DNA of 64,000 bases from Oligoflexales bacterium (GCA_947494335.1 CANLUT010000001.1:601649-665648); one strand, 5' to 3'; positions 18,050 through 26,848 are shown, numbered from the stretch's first letter. The notes: generated by a model not told the origin, from the letters alone. A program made the numbers and translations.

Positions 18050-19213
18050 ATGGATTTAACGTCTCGCAATTCTGTATTAAGTAGGTCAGCGAAGCTTGCT
18101 GCACCATTGCTCATGGCTGCATTATCGTTCCTCAGTTCGTGTCGCGATCTGGGAGATACCGCGAAAACTAAATCCTTAAACAACTTTGCTCGTAATTCAG
18201 GAGACGTTTCGCGCAACGATTGTTCAGGTAATCAACAAATTGTCCTCGGCATTCGCCAAGAGTGGGATCATGTTGATTTTTCAGCTGTTGCAGCTGATAA
18301 AGTTCCTGAACTCAAAGCCGCACTTTCAAGAGCTCTGTCGGCAGTTCCCGAAAACCTACAGCACTTGTACTTTGGGCTTGGTGGAAAAATTGTGTTCTCG
18401 TCCAAACTGAATGAGCCTGCGAAGTCATCGTCTGACTTGACCTGCCAGCGTTCTGCCGCCAATGACTTGTTTACGAGTGAAGGCACAGGGCGAGTGGATG
18501 CTTGTTGGACCATCGACACAAAAACCGCGGATGTTGTTGTCCTAATGAACCCATCAGTGGAAAGCATCCAGCACTCCACGGTTCGTATTTTTGGATATCT
18601 TCTTTCGCAAATTCTAACCAAAATCGGCTTCGAAAAAGATGTTGTGGTGGCTCAGAAGGATGTCGAATTTGAAAAGCTGATGGATGCAATTGCAACAGCG
18701 GTTGTTGCAGATATCAAGCGCCCGGGCAGCAAGTATAATCTTGGTGTGAACGAATCTTTGGTTAAGTCCGAGCAGTTTAAGTATTTCGCGTTTGCGGAAT
18801 CATTCGATTCTTTCTACTGCAATTCAGCACTCAGGCAATCAATGGCGCGCGCTGATGAGTTCCCAAAGACCTATGCTCTTTTTGTTCAAATGGATAATCA
18901 GTTGAGTCAAGTTAGGGTCTTTGAGGAAAGTGCGGCAAGCAACGCAGCTCGTAACGAACAATTCAAACTGGCCGGCTCTGAGGTATCAGCTGACTCCGAC
19001 GGGGCACTCAGACTCGGTATTTTGGGATTCCTCTTCCGGGGTCTGGGCACTGTTGCCAGAGGCTTGGGTGGTGGACTACTTAAGGGTGGTGCTGGCATAA
19101 TCGGCGGCGCTGGTAAGCTTTTAGGGGGTGCTGCCGGGGGTATTGGCAAATTACTCGGAGGCGCAGGTGGCGGAATTATTAGTACGATCATGAGCCTGTT
19201 TGGTGGCGGCTGA
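18050..19213 (+). CDS. Lipoprotein with glycine-zipper C-terminal tail
   Basis: A 387-residue protein with GGGGG upstream of ATG 18050 and Cys31 as the probable lipidated residue (LSSC). The body has six or so cysteines and no recognised domain. The last ~50 residues are almost only Gly, Ala, Leu and Ile. They form repeats such as GGAGKLLGG and GGIGKLLGG, a glycine-zipper pattern that could insert into a membrane or self-associate. Lys recurs at a fixed place in the repeats. No enzyme motif is seen. A pore-forming or membrane-docking role is only a guess. Confidence 0.75.
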   Translation: MDLTSRNSVLSRSAKLAAPLLMAALSFLSSCRDLGDTAKTKSLNNFARNSGDVSRNDCSGNQQIVLGIRQEWDHVDFSAVAADKVPELKAALSRALSAVPENLQHLYFGLGGKIVFSSKLNEPAKSSSDLTCQRSAANDLFTSEGTGRVDACWTIDTKTADVVVLMNPSVESIQHSTVRIFGYLLSQILTKIGFEKDVVVAQKDVEFEKLMDAIATAVVADIKRPGSKYNLGVNESLVKSEQFKYFAFAESFDSFYCNSALRQSMARADEFPKTYALFVQMDNQLSQVRVFEESAASNAARNEQFKLAGSEVSADSDGALRLGILGFLFRGLGTVARGLGGGLLKGGAGIIGGAGKLLGGAAGGIGKLLGGAGGGIISTIMSLFGGG

Positions 19214-19240
19214 TCCTTTAGTGACTCTCAATTTTGTACA

Positions 19241-19275
19241 AAGAGCTCCGGCGGCAAGTTGTCTCCGGAGCTTTT
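19241..19275 (+). terminator. Terminator after the Gly-tailed lipoprotein
   Basis: AGCTCCGG (19244-19251) pairs perfectly with CCGGAGCT (19265-19272), followed by TTT, about 30 bp after the stop. Confidence 0.65.
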
Positions 19276-19391
19276 AAGTGTACCTGGGCCGATAGCATTG
19301 GCAGATCTTTGATAGGCATGTTAGAACCTTTCGGTCGACATTTTATGGGCTTAAGGCTGAATCGCTAGCCCCTTATTTGTGAGGCCAATTT

Positions 19392-20903
19392 ATGCGTAAT
19401 CCTCTCCTTGGAAGTCTAAAGTCCAACACAGCCCTACATTTTATCAATGGTGAGCTTACGGCTTCGGCCAACGGGGCAACGTTTGATTCGGTGAACCCGG
19501 CCACGGGTGAGTTGATCTGCAAGGTAGCCCTCGGGGGGGCTGTTGAGATCAATGCAGCCGTTGCAGCTGCTGATAAAGCATGGCGCGAAGGCCCATGGTC
19601 TAAGACCACGCCTTCTGAGAGAGCCACGATTTTGAGGCGGATTGGCGATGAGATCTTGGCCAGAAAGCAAGAATTCGCCGAATTAGAATCTTTGGATAGC
19701 GGCAAACCTCTGCAGGAGACGATGAATGGCGACATCCCGCGGGCTGCGTTTAATTTTCACTTCTACGCAGATCTTTGTCACCATCAGGTTAGTCCTAGCT
19801 TTCGTAGTGATGATGGTAGTCACCATACAACAATCAGGGAGCCTCTTGGGGTTGTGGGGTTGATTACTCCGTGGAATTTGCCCCTATACCTTGCGACCTG
19901 GAAGTTGGCGCCCGCCTTGGCCCAAGGTAACTCCGTCGTGTTGAAGCCTGCCGAACTCACGCCGCTAACAGCGTACGCTCTTCATGAGGTTTTGCTCAAA
20001 GCAGGTGTTCCGGCCGGAGTTGTGAATATCGTTCAAGGCTTTGGTCCTGATAGTGCTGGAGAGGCCTTAGTTAAGCATCCAGGTGTGAAGGCCATCTCTT
20101 TTACGGGCGAGACAGTCACCGGGGCTGCGATTATGGCGGCTGGTGCGCCCACCCTGAAAAAGATGAGTTTTGAATTGGGTGGTAAGGGTGCCAGCATCAT
20201 ATTTGCAGATGCTGACCTAGAAAAGGCCGCGAAGGTAGCAACGCGCGCTGCTATGCGCAATCAGGGGCAGGTTTGTTTGGCGGGATCGCGCCTACTGGTG
20301 GAAGAGTCTGTAGCATCAAAGGTGATCGAACTCGTTAAACAGGAGATCTCCAAGATTAAGATTGGCGACCCCTTAGACCCCGAGACGACTTTGGGAGCTT
20401 TGTGCGGCGTTGAGCATCGTAACAAGGTTTTGTCATTTATCGACCATGCAAAGTCCTTGGCAGGTGTAAAGATTGAGTGCGGTGGTAACGTGCCAGCCAG
20501 CGTGAACCAAAAGGGAGCATTCCTTGAACCGACCCTGATCACGAATGTTCCCCAAGAGTCGCGACTGATTCAGGAAGAGATCTTTGGCCCAGTTTTAACG
20601 GTACAGACCTTTAAGACTTTTGATGAGGCGATCTCAATGGTCAACGGCACGAAATACGGTCTAAGCTGCTCGGTCTGGACAAAGGATATTGATAAGGCCA
20701 ATCATGCAGCCAACAAAATTCGGACCGGATTAGTTTGGATTAATAGTTGGTTTATCAGAAATCTTCATACCGCATTTGGCGGTATGAAGCATAGCGGAGT
20801 CGGTCGCGAGGGAGGGCAATACAGTTTGGATTTCTTCTCCGAAATGAAGACCGTCAGCGTCGCTAATCCGTTGCATGAGCGTCACGGTTTGGTTTGGATT
20901 TAA
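19392..20903 (+). CDS. Aldehyde dehydrogenase, (amino/hydroxy)muconate-semialdehyde type
   Basis: A 503-residue NAD(P)-dependent aldehyde dehydrogenase. The cofactor motif FTGETVTG, the general base Glu261 (FELGGKG) and the nucleophile Cys295 (GQVCLAGSR) are all present, as is EEIFGPVL. The C-terminal part (NSWFIRNLHTAFGGMKHSGVGREGG and FFSEMKTVSV) resembles 2-aminomuconate or 2-hydroxymuconate semialdehyde dehydrogenases more than betaine-aldehyde enzymes. It would oxidise a semialdehyde in aromatic or tryptophan-derived carbon breakdown. It appears to be a single-gene unit. Family is certain, substrate is inference. Confidence 0.92.
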   Translation: MRNPLLGSLKSNTALHFINGELTASANGATFDSVNPATGELICKVALGGAVEINAAVAAADKAWREGPWSKTTPSERATILRRIGDEILARKQEFAELESLDSGKPLQETMNGDIPRAAFNFHFYADLCHHQVSPSFRSDDGSHHTTIREPLGVVGLITPWNLPLYLATWKLAPALAQGNSVVLKPAELTPLTAYALHEVLLKAGVPAGVVNIVQGFGPDSAGEALVKHPGVKAISFTGETVTGAAIMAAGAPTLKKMSFELGGKGASIIFADADLEKAAKVATRAAMRNQGQVCLAGSRLLVEESVASKVIELVKQEISKIKIGDPLDPETTLGALCGVEHRNKVLSFIDHAKSLAGVKIECGGNVPASVNQKGAFLEPTLITNVPQESRLIQEEIFGPVLTVQTFKTFDEAISMVNGTKYGLSCSVWTKDIDKANHAANKIRTGLVWINSWFIRNLHTAFGGMKHSGVGREGGQYSLDFFSEMKTVSVANPLHERHGLVWI

Positions 20904-20944
20904 TTTAAAATGAGAGACATGGGTTTCTCGGAAAGTAGTTTCAA

Positions 20945-21952
20945 TTGAGTAATTTACAGGTAAGTAGCCGCTCGATCGCGGTATTCATAGATTTTGAGAA
21001 TTTGGCACTGGGATTTAAGGATCGATCTGGAAGGTTTGAAATCAAGTTTGTGCTAAAACGCCTGCTTGAAAAAGGCAAGATCGTTGCAAAGCGGGCTTAT
21101 TGCGACTGGAATCGGTTTCATGCATATACAGCGTCATTGCATGAGTCAGCAATCGAGTTGATAGAGATTCCTAAGCGTGCGCAATCAGGTAAAAATAGCG
21201 CAGACATTCGCTTGTGCGTGGATGCGATGGATCTTGCGTACAGCAAAGATCATATTGATACGTTTGTCGTTGTTTCAGGCGACAGTGATTTTTCCCCGTT
21301 GGTAAGTAAGCTTAAAGAGCTAGGTAAACACGTGATTGGAATCGGTATGAATGCCAGCACGTCGGCCTTGCTGCGGGATAACTGTGATGAGTTTATTTAT
21401 TATGAAGATCTGGTTCCGGTGGCTGATGCGCCAAGCGCCATTGTTATGCCCCCTGCGGTCTCTGGCTCGAAGCGTGACGCGTTCAATTTGCTGTTTGAAG
21501 CATTGACCGCCTTACGTCGTGAGGACAAAGAGTTTTTGGGTGCCGCGTTAATCAAGAATACGATTTGCCGCATGCACCCGGGATTTAGCGAACGTCAATT
21601 TGGTTACCGCAGTTTTACAGGTCTTCTGCAGGATGCTCAGAAAGACGGTTTTTTAGAGCTAGCCCTTCACCAAAGGACTGGGACGTGGATCGTGGCTAGA
21701 TTTGGTGATGAAATGAAGATGGCTAGCAACGTCAAGACGGAGTCCGTTGATGTCAGTTCTCCCAAACAGGATGAACCAGTAGTGGCCCCGTCCCCCAAAT
21801 CTCATGTTCGCAGTACGCCCCGCGTTGTAAAGGCGACAGCGGTTAGTGAGGACGCAGAAGAGTCAACAGTTCAGGATTCGAAGTCAGTACGAGGCACTCG
21901 GCGCTCGTCGTCTGGGGCGCGCCCTCGCAGACGCACGCGATCTGAGTCTTAA
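20945..21952 (+). CDS. NYN-domain ribonuclease-like protein with OST-HTH domain
   Basis: A 335-residue protein. Residues ~8-150 form a NYN (LabA/DUF88) PIN-like domain, shown by AVFIDFENLA, the SADIRLCVDAMDLA segment and VVSGDSDFSPLV, whose acidic residues would bind metal. Residues ~172-255 match an OST-HTH/LOTUS domain of the kind that binds RNA. A Ser/Lys/Arg-rich basic tail ends the protein. A role in RNA turnover or RNA binding is likely from the family. The start is TTG 20945 with GGAAAG upstream. Confidence 0.88.
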   Translation: MSNLQVSSRSIAVFIDFENLALGFKDRSGRFEIKFVLKRLLEKGKIVAKRAYCDWNRFHAYTASLHESAIELIEIPKRAQSGKNSADIRLCVDAMDLAYSKDHIDTFVVVSGDSDFSPLVSKLKELGKHVIGIGMNASTSALLRDNCDEFIYYEDLVPVADAPSAIVMPPAVSGSKRDAFNLLFEALTALRREDKEFLGAALIKNTICRMHPGFSERQFGYRSFTGLLQDAQKDGFLELALHQRTGTWIVARFGDEMKMASNVKTESVDVSSPKQDEPVVAPSPKSHVRSTPRVVKATAVSEDAEESTVQDSKSVRGTRRSSSGARPRRRTRSES

Positions 21953-21979
21953 TGTTATTCACAAGGAAATATTAGCTAT

Positions 21980-22747
21980 ATGAGTTTTAAGGATGTTCTT
22001 GAGGGCGCAAAGCCCGCAAATTACGAAGAGAAAGCTTTGCTTTGTTCGTGGGATGAGTTTCACAAGGTGATCACCTCCCGCCGAAGTGTTAGGCTCTACG
22101 ACACGACCGCGGTTCCAGAGGATGTCATCCGCAACGCCATTAATGCAGGTCTGATCGCACCAACGTCCAGTAATTTGCAGCAGACTGAATTTTATTGGGT
22201 TCGATCCGGGGAAAAAAAAGCTCAACTGATTCAAGCTTGTCTCAATCAACCGGCTGCCAAGACGGCACAAGAGCTGGTTGTTGTTATTGCCAGAACGAAT
22301 ACTTGGAGGCGAAATGCTGCTGATGTTCTGGCCCAGTTACGGACATCAGGGGCACCTAAGTCTGCGCTGAAGTACTACGAAAAAATTGTGCCTCTTGCCT
22401 ATAACAATGGTCCATTAGGGCTATTTGGTTTAGTGAAACGACTCGTGTTTAGATTAAAAGGTATCTCTGCCCCGACACCGCGCGAACCGAAATCATTTGC
22501 CGACATACGCGTTTGGGCACATAAGTCCGCGGCATTGGCTGCCGAAAACTTTATGCTTGCCATTAGCGCACAAGATTTTGACACATGCCCCATGGAGGGT
22601 CATGATTCTGCGCGCGTTAAAAAGATCTTGGGTCTTGGGTGTGGGGCAGAAGTTAATATGGTGATTGCAGTGGGACGCAGGGCGCCGGGCGGCGTCTATG
22701 GGCCGCGCATGAGGTTACCGAAAGAACGCTTTGCATTCGAGGTTTGA
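21980..22747 (+). CDS. Nitroreductase-family flavoprotein
   Basis: A 255-residue FMN-dependent oxidoreductase of the nitroreductase fold. The FMN phosphate-binding start SRRSVRLYD is near residue 31 and the APTSSNLQQTEF segment near 60. The C-terminal GCGAEVNMVIAVGRR block completes the fold. An insertion rich in basic and hydrophobic residues occupies about 125-170. Substrate unknown. AAGGAA lies 11 nt before the ATG. Confidence 0.88.
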   Translation: MSFKDVLEGAKPANYEEKALLCSWDEFHKVITSRRSVRLYDTTAVPEDVIRNAINAGLIAPTSSNLQQTEFYWVRSGEKKAQLIQACLNQPAAKTAQELVVVIARTNTWRRNAADVLAQLRTSGAPKSALKYYEKIVPLAYNNGPLGLFGLVKRLVFRLKGISAPTPREPKSFADIRVWAHKSAALAAENFMLAISAQDFDTCPMEGHDSARVKKILGLGCGAEVNMVIAVGRRAPGGVYGPRMRLPKERFAFEV

Positions 22748-22780
22748 TGATTGATCGTCTCTGAAACGAGGAGTCTTTTG

Positions 22781-23203
22781 ATGACGACCAAGACTGTTGC
22801 AGATATGGTGGAAAATATCCGTGCAATCTTAGCCAAAAACGGATTTCCTGGGAATCGCGTGGCGCTTCCAATGGAGCGTTTATATGAATCTGCCCATCGT
22901 GATGGATTGAATTTCAATAAGGTTCTGGCCGAACTTGAAATTCTTGGTATTGCAAATGAAAAAAATTCAGAGAAGATTATTTTTTTCGAGAGACAGCAAC
23001 CTAGTGCGGAAGCTTTTTCAATGGATCGTTTGAAAGACCTGGACTTCTCTAACATGAGTACGGACGAGATGATGCGCCAAGCTAGCGCCATGATGCAGTC
23101 GATGTCTCCAGATCAACTGAAGAGAATAAAGGAAATGTACGATAGTTTGAGCCCTGAGGAGCGTGCCAATCTTATGGATATGGCAAAGTCACTGAAGAAA
23201 TAG
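22781..23203 (+). CDS. Helical protein of unknown function
   Basis: A 140-residue, probably cytoplasmic protein. ATG 22781 has GAGGAG 7 nt upstream, so I prefer it to an earlier in-frame start at 22751. The N-terminal half looks like a winged-helix-sized module. The C-terminal half is Met-rich and helical (DEMMRQASAMMQSMSPDQ) and ends in a basic KSLKK tail. No family recognised. It may be co-transcribed with the nitroreductase 33 bp upstream. Confidence 0.7.
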   Translation: MTTKTVADMVENIRAILAKNGFPGNRVALPMERLYESAHRDGLNFNKVLAELEILGIANEKNSEKIIFFERQQPSAEAFSMDRLKDLDFSNMSTDEMMRQASAMMQSMSPDQLKRIKEMYDSLSPEERANLMDMAKSLKK

Positions 23204-23285
23204 AGCCGCTTATTTCTGCCATGTTTTTTCAAAGTAAATTAAACTGAGACCGAAATCATCGCCCAGGAGTGTGGAATTAAGCGAG

Positions 23286-23399
23286 ATGGTTAAGCGCATT
23301 GCTGAGTATGGTCGCGCTGACGCGCAAGCTATGTTCGCTGCAAAGGGTTTTTTGCATCTTATTGCGTTTGACAACCTGATGGATCAAGGAGGCTGCTAA
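23286..23399 (+). CDS. Possible 37-residue peptide
   Basis: ATG to TAA, 38 codons including the stop, mixed hydrophobic and charged residues. There is no good Shine-Dalgarno site. It lies upstream of the terminator at 23497. It could be a real small protein or chance. Confidence 0.22.
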   Translation: MVKRIAEYGRADAQAMFAAKGFLHLIAFDNLMDQGGC

Positions 23400-23496
23400 G
23401 TTTGAACGGGTTTCGCGCTAAACTGTCAAAAAAGACAACACTGGGTGCTTTGTAAACGTCTAGTACCTTTTGAAAAATCAAAAATTACAGCAGGTT

Positions 23497-23531
23497 AAGA
23501 CCAGGGTTCCGGTGGCCCTGGTCTTGCTTTT
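23497..23531 (+). terminator. Strong hairpin terminator
   Basis: AAGACCAGGG (23497-23506) pairs perfectly with CCCTGGTCTT (23516-23525) over 10 bp, loop 9, followed by GCTTTTT. It lies ~290 bp after the nearest annotated stop, which hints that an unrecognised transcript ends here. Confidence 0.7.
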
Positions 23532-23606
23532 TAAAGGCATAGCCTAGGGTCTGGTGACTCTAGGGCCAATTGCTGCAGTGGATCCTGTTGATTCTGAGGG
23601 ACGGTT

Positions 23607-24254
23607 ATGAAGACATCTTTGGCTAATCTTTTTAGAGGTATCACTCTCGGTTTGCTTGTTTCGTTTGCAACCGCAGGGGCGATTGTTGCTCACGGCCTGT
23701 CTCAGGCAGATTCCCGCGCCAAAGAGTTGTCTGGAATTTCAGTCGACACAACACTAGATCTACCGTCAGGCTCACCAGCGGCGACTCAAGCGTCCATTGC
23801 ATTAGCCGTGAAGAACTTCGGTATTCGTCTTCCGAAAAATATTAATGGTCCATTTTTTGATCCTAAACTTGAAGATCGTGGTTTGACCCTTCGCCAGGGC
23901 TTAGCCTCTGACCCTCTTGTGCTTATTGGGCGAGAGGCGTTTTCTAGTTGGGGTATGTTGGGCAGCACATTGGCGCACGAGATTGAAGTTCATTGCCGAC
24001 AAAACTTTCTGGCTATTCATCTTCAAAATCTTGCTGGTTTTGATGGAACAGGTATGGCAGAGCGTGAGGCTTATCGCTACGAGCTTGCCAATGCAGAGCG
24101 CTTTGGTTTGGCGAGTTACGATCGCGAGTTAATCCGCAGTACAATGAGCTATTTTTATCCCGAGCAAGAAAGCAAATTTGCTCGCCGCTTTGTCCCAATG
24201 AAGGCGTGGCTTGACCGCTTGTCGGCGGTTGCATCGCAAGGCCGCGCGCTATAA
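23607..24254 (+). CDS. Exported HEIEVH-motif protein, possible metallopeptidase
   Basis: A 215-residue protein with GAGGGA before the ATG and a signal peptide (cleavage after about residue 27). The centre has LAHEIEVHCRQN near residue 125, followed about 30 residues later by EREAYRYELANAERFGL. The pairing of a HE...H helix with a downstream E-rich helix resembles gluzincin-like peptidases and the terminal regions of some polymorphic toxins. The spacing is HExxxH, not the canonical HExxH. A metal-binding role is therefore plausible but not certain. It is monocistronic. Confidence 0.75.
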   Translation: MKTSLANLFRGITLGLLVSFATAGAIVAHGLSQADSRAKELSGISVDTTLDLPSGSPAATQASIALAVKNFGIRLPKNINGPFFDPKLEDRGLTLRQGLASDPLVLIGREAFSSWGMLGSTLAHEIEVHCRQNFLAIHLQNLAGFDGTGMAEREAYRYELANAERFGLASYDRELIRSTMSYFYPEQESKFARRFVPMKAWLDRLSAVASQGRAL

Positions 24255-24339
24255 GCCCAAAATTGACATTTTTATAAAATCTTTAAATCACAGTCCTCAC
24301 TCTTGACGAGATCACGCCGATCCACGAGTTGGAGGATCT

Positions 24340-25674
24340 ATGCGCATTACGGGGCTCCCGGCACATGCAATGCCAGATGCAATGACAAGTCAATCGTCAC
24401 GTGGAGCGATGATTGATGAAATGCTTGCAATTGAAGCCTCCCAGGTGACGACGGCCAAAGGGAAAAAAGATCAGACTGTCGCCAAGAAAAACGGATTTGC
24501 AACTCTCGACTCATTACTGGGAAAACTTCAAGCATCTGCTGACGATATGAAATTACCGTCCGGATTTCGCAAATTGACAGTCGAATCGTCAAATCCAGAA
24601 ATTCTTACAGGCGAAATCACGGGGCCGATTGAAATCGGAAGTCATACCCTAGAAATTGCATCTATGCCTCGCTCCCAGAAGGCCTTAGCTATGGGGTTTC
24701 CTGATCGGGATAAAACACCCGTTGGTTTTGGTTTTATGAACGTTATATCGGGTGATCAATCGCATGAGATTGTCGTAGAACCCAATGAAACTTTGAACGA
24801 CGTCGCAAGACGTATTAACGACACGGTGGGCGGTGTAAGGGCTACGATCGTTAATACGGGAAGCAAAGACGATCCTTACCGACTTATGGTTTCTGCAATG
24901 TCCCCGGGTGCTGATGCGCGTGTTGAAATCGATCCAGATACGACGTTCATGGATTTCGGAGATAAGGTATCTGGACAGGATCTCACTGGCAAGTTCGAGG
25001 GAGTCGATTTTCGTCGCAACGGTAGTCAAATCGATGAGCTCGTAGACGGTTTAACTCTGCGCGCTGGTAAATCAGCTCCGGGCCAAGAGATAACCGTAAA
25101 TGTTAAGCATGACGTTGAAAAAACAGCTGGCTCAATAAAAGAATTTGTCAGTCAGTACAATGGCGTTCACCAGTTCGCAAAAGGCACGGTTGCTCAGGAG
25201 AATCCAACTGATGCCCCAGTCGCCATTGTGGGTGATAGCGCTGTTCGGCAAGTCAATCGGTCGTTGCAAAATGCTCTCATGTCTTCAAACCTTGCTGATG
25301 TCGGCATCACAACGAATGCCAAGACTGGTGAGTTGCGACTTGATGAAGGTAAATTAAAAGAGGCTCTATCCAACAACTACGATGGCGTCATGAAAATCTT
25401 TGCTTCAACTGAGGAGGGGCCAGGACTGGCGTCACGATTAAGTGATACCATCAAGGCAATGAAAGACAGAGCTTCTGGTGGACTGGGTGGTCGACTTCTG
25501 GGCTTAGAGCAGAGAATCAGGAACCAAGATCTGGATATTCAGAAAAAAGAGCAGCGCTTAGCTGAACGCCGGACGCAGCTGGAAAAAAGGCTTGGCAATT
25601 TAGATGCAAGAATGGCCGGTCTTGAATCACAAGGACAGTTTTTATCCAGTCGCTTTGCCACAGCTAATCAATAA
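24340..25674 (+). CDS. fliD: Flagellar cap protein FliD
   Basis: A 444-residue hook-associated protein 2, which caps the growing filament and helps flagellin fold. The N-terminal FliD_N region includes the DEMLAIEASQV segment. The D2/D3 region is in the centre. The C-terminal part has EFVSQYN and LADVGITTNAKTGELRLDE, typical of FliD_C, then a coiled coil. GGAGG precedes the ATG. No fliS, flagellin or other flagellar gene is adjacent, which is unusual. GCCGATCC at 24316 resembles a FliA -10 box but no matching -35 is seen. It overlaps the next gene convergently by 11 bp. Confidence 0.9.
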   Translation: MRITGLPAHAMPDAMTSQSSRGAMIDEMLAIEASQVTTAKGKKDQTVAKKNGFATLDSLLGKLQASADDMKLPSGFRKLTVESSNPEILTGEITGPIEIGSHTLEIASMPRSQKALAMGFPDRDKTPVGFGFMNVISGDQSHEIVVEPNETLNDVARRINDTVGGVRATIVNTGSKDDPYRLMVSAMSPGADARVEIDPDTTFMDFGDKVSGQDLTGKFEGVDFRRNGSQIDELVDGLTLRAGKSAPGQEITVNVKHDVEKTAGSIKEFVSQYNGVHQFAKGTVAQENPTDAPVAIVGDSAVRQVNRSLQNALMSSNLADVGITTNAKTGELRLDEGKLKEALSNNYDGVMKIFASTEEGPGLASRLSDTIKAMKDRASGGLGGRLLGLEQRIRNQDLDIQKKEQRLAERRTQLEKRLGNLDARMAGLESQGQFLSSRFATANQ

Positions 25675-26848
25675 AATACTCGTTGATATTTAAATCGGTG
25701 TCTCGATTTGGCGTTGCTCTTTTAAGTTCTAAAACCGCGGTCGTCCCGAAACCGGGGCCCTTGCTTTCGAGAAAAATCGAACCCTCCATCGCATTTGCTA
25801 GTCGAGAGCAAAGCCAGAGACCGAGACCCTTGCCGCCTTTGACCGCTTTAGTGGTTTCAAAGGGCTGAAACTCAATTTTTTTTGCTGCAGTTACCAGGCC
25901 GATCCCATTATCACTAACGCGAATTTGAAGAGTATCATGGGAACTTTCGGTTACTTTGATTTCGAGACGACCTTTCGAGCGTGCGCCCTTTTCCTCAATT
26001 GCATCGAGCGCGTTGAGAGAGACGTTCAGCAAAATCTGGAGTACACGTGTGGCATCGGCTCGAACGTAGTATTGGTCGCTCACAAATGACCTATCTATCT
26101 GAATGCCTCGTAGCTTTTGCTCAGTGAGCGAGAGCATATTATCGATGATGTCGCGGACGCTACAACTGCTCGTTCGAATTCGCTCTGTGTGGATGTACGA
26201 ATGTGGATCCTTGGCAATATCAGTCAGCATTTTTGTCATTTTTGATAGGGATGAGAGTGATTGAAATCCTGAGGTTCCCGGACTCATTGATTCGTCGCGC
26301 CCTGCGCTGCCTAGCGCCTGTTCCGCGCAAATATGGATCAATCCAACGATATTTCTAATTTCATGATTGGATGCGGCCAGAATACGTCCCGTGGTCGCCA
26401 TATCCTCGGAGTTTTCCAAAGAACGCTGCAAAGACCTGAATTGCTTAAAGTGCTCGAGAGCATTTTTGACCCGAAGAACGAGCTCTTGATTATTGATGGG
26501 GCGCACAATGTAGTCAACGGCCCCCATGGAAAGACCCATAATGCGGTGGACGTCCTCGGGTAGGGCGGCTGTAATTAATAAAACTGGAATTTGATGTACT
26601 TGGTTAATAGGATCTCGAATCCAGCGAAGGAGATCAAAGCCCGTTTCACCAGGCATGCTGATATCGGAGAGCACCAAGTCGACCTCGGGAGGGCCCTTAG
26701 ATAGAACTGCCTCGGCCGCGGCTACCGAGCTAGCTTTGAGAGTCCGGAAGCCGGCGGAATCAAAAATAGCCTGTAACAGCTGGAGGTTATCCTCATTGTC
26801 ATCGACAATGAGAACAATGTTTTCAGGTCTTTCAGTGGGACCAGGCAT
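25664..26848 (-). CDS. Receiver-histidine kinase hybrid
   Basis: A 394-residue soluble protein with an N-terminal receiver domain (phospho-acceptor Asp in VLSDISMPG, near residue 60; conserved Lys replaced by Arg in YIVRPIN). A histidine-kinase core follows: the phosphorylated His would be in the SNHEIRN box near 160. The ATPase has N box (NVSLNALDAIEE), G1 (DNGIGLV) and G2 (KGGKGLGLWLC). There is no membrane or sensor domain. It has the receiver-first layout common in delta-lineage phosphorelays. GAGGGA lies upstream of ATG 26848. The partner is unknown. Confidence 0.9.
   Translation of the reverse strand: MPGPTERPENIVLIVDDNEDNLQLLQAIFDSAGFRTLKASSVAAAEAVLSKGPPEVDLVLSDISMPGETGFDLLRWIRDPINQVHQIPVLLITAALPEDVHRIMGLSMGAVDYIVRPINNQELVLRVKNALEHFKQFRSLQRSLENSEDMATTGRILAASNHEIRNIVGLIHICAEQALGSAGRDESMSPGTSGFQSLSSLSKMTKMLTDIAKDPHSYIHTERIRTSSCSVRDIIDNMLSLTEQKLRGIQIDRSFVSDQYYVRADATRVLQILLNVSLNALDAIEEKGARSKGRLEIKVTESSHDTLQIRVSDNGIGLVTAAKKIEFQPFETTKAVKGGKGLGLWLCSRLANAMEGSIFLESKGPGFGTTAVLELKRATPNRDTDLNINEYFID

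Larger units (their letters stand above)
23204..23606. other. Intergenic region
   Basis: 403 bp with only a possible 37-codon ORF (23286-23399) and a strong hairpin terminator (23497-23525). No clear RNA gene or repeat was seen. Confidence 0.6.

Noticed and set aside
18907-19191. Minus-strand proline-rich ORF
   Set aside because: The Pro runs are the complement of the Gly-rich tail of the plus-strand lipoprotein.
24316-24323. FliA (sigma28) promoter before fliD
   Set aside because: Only the -10-like GCCGATCC is present and no TAAA-type -35 lies at the expected spacing.
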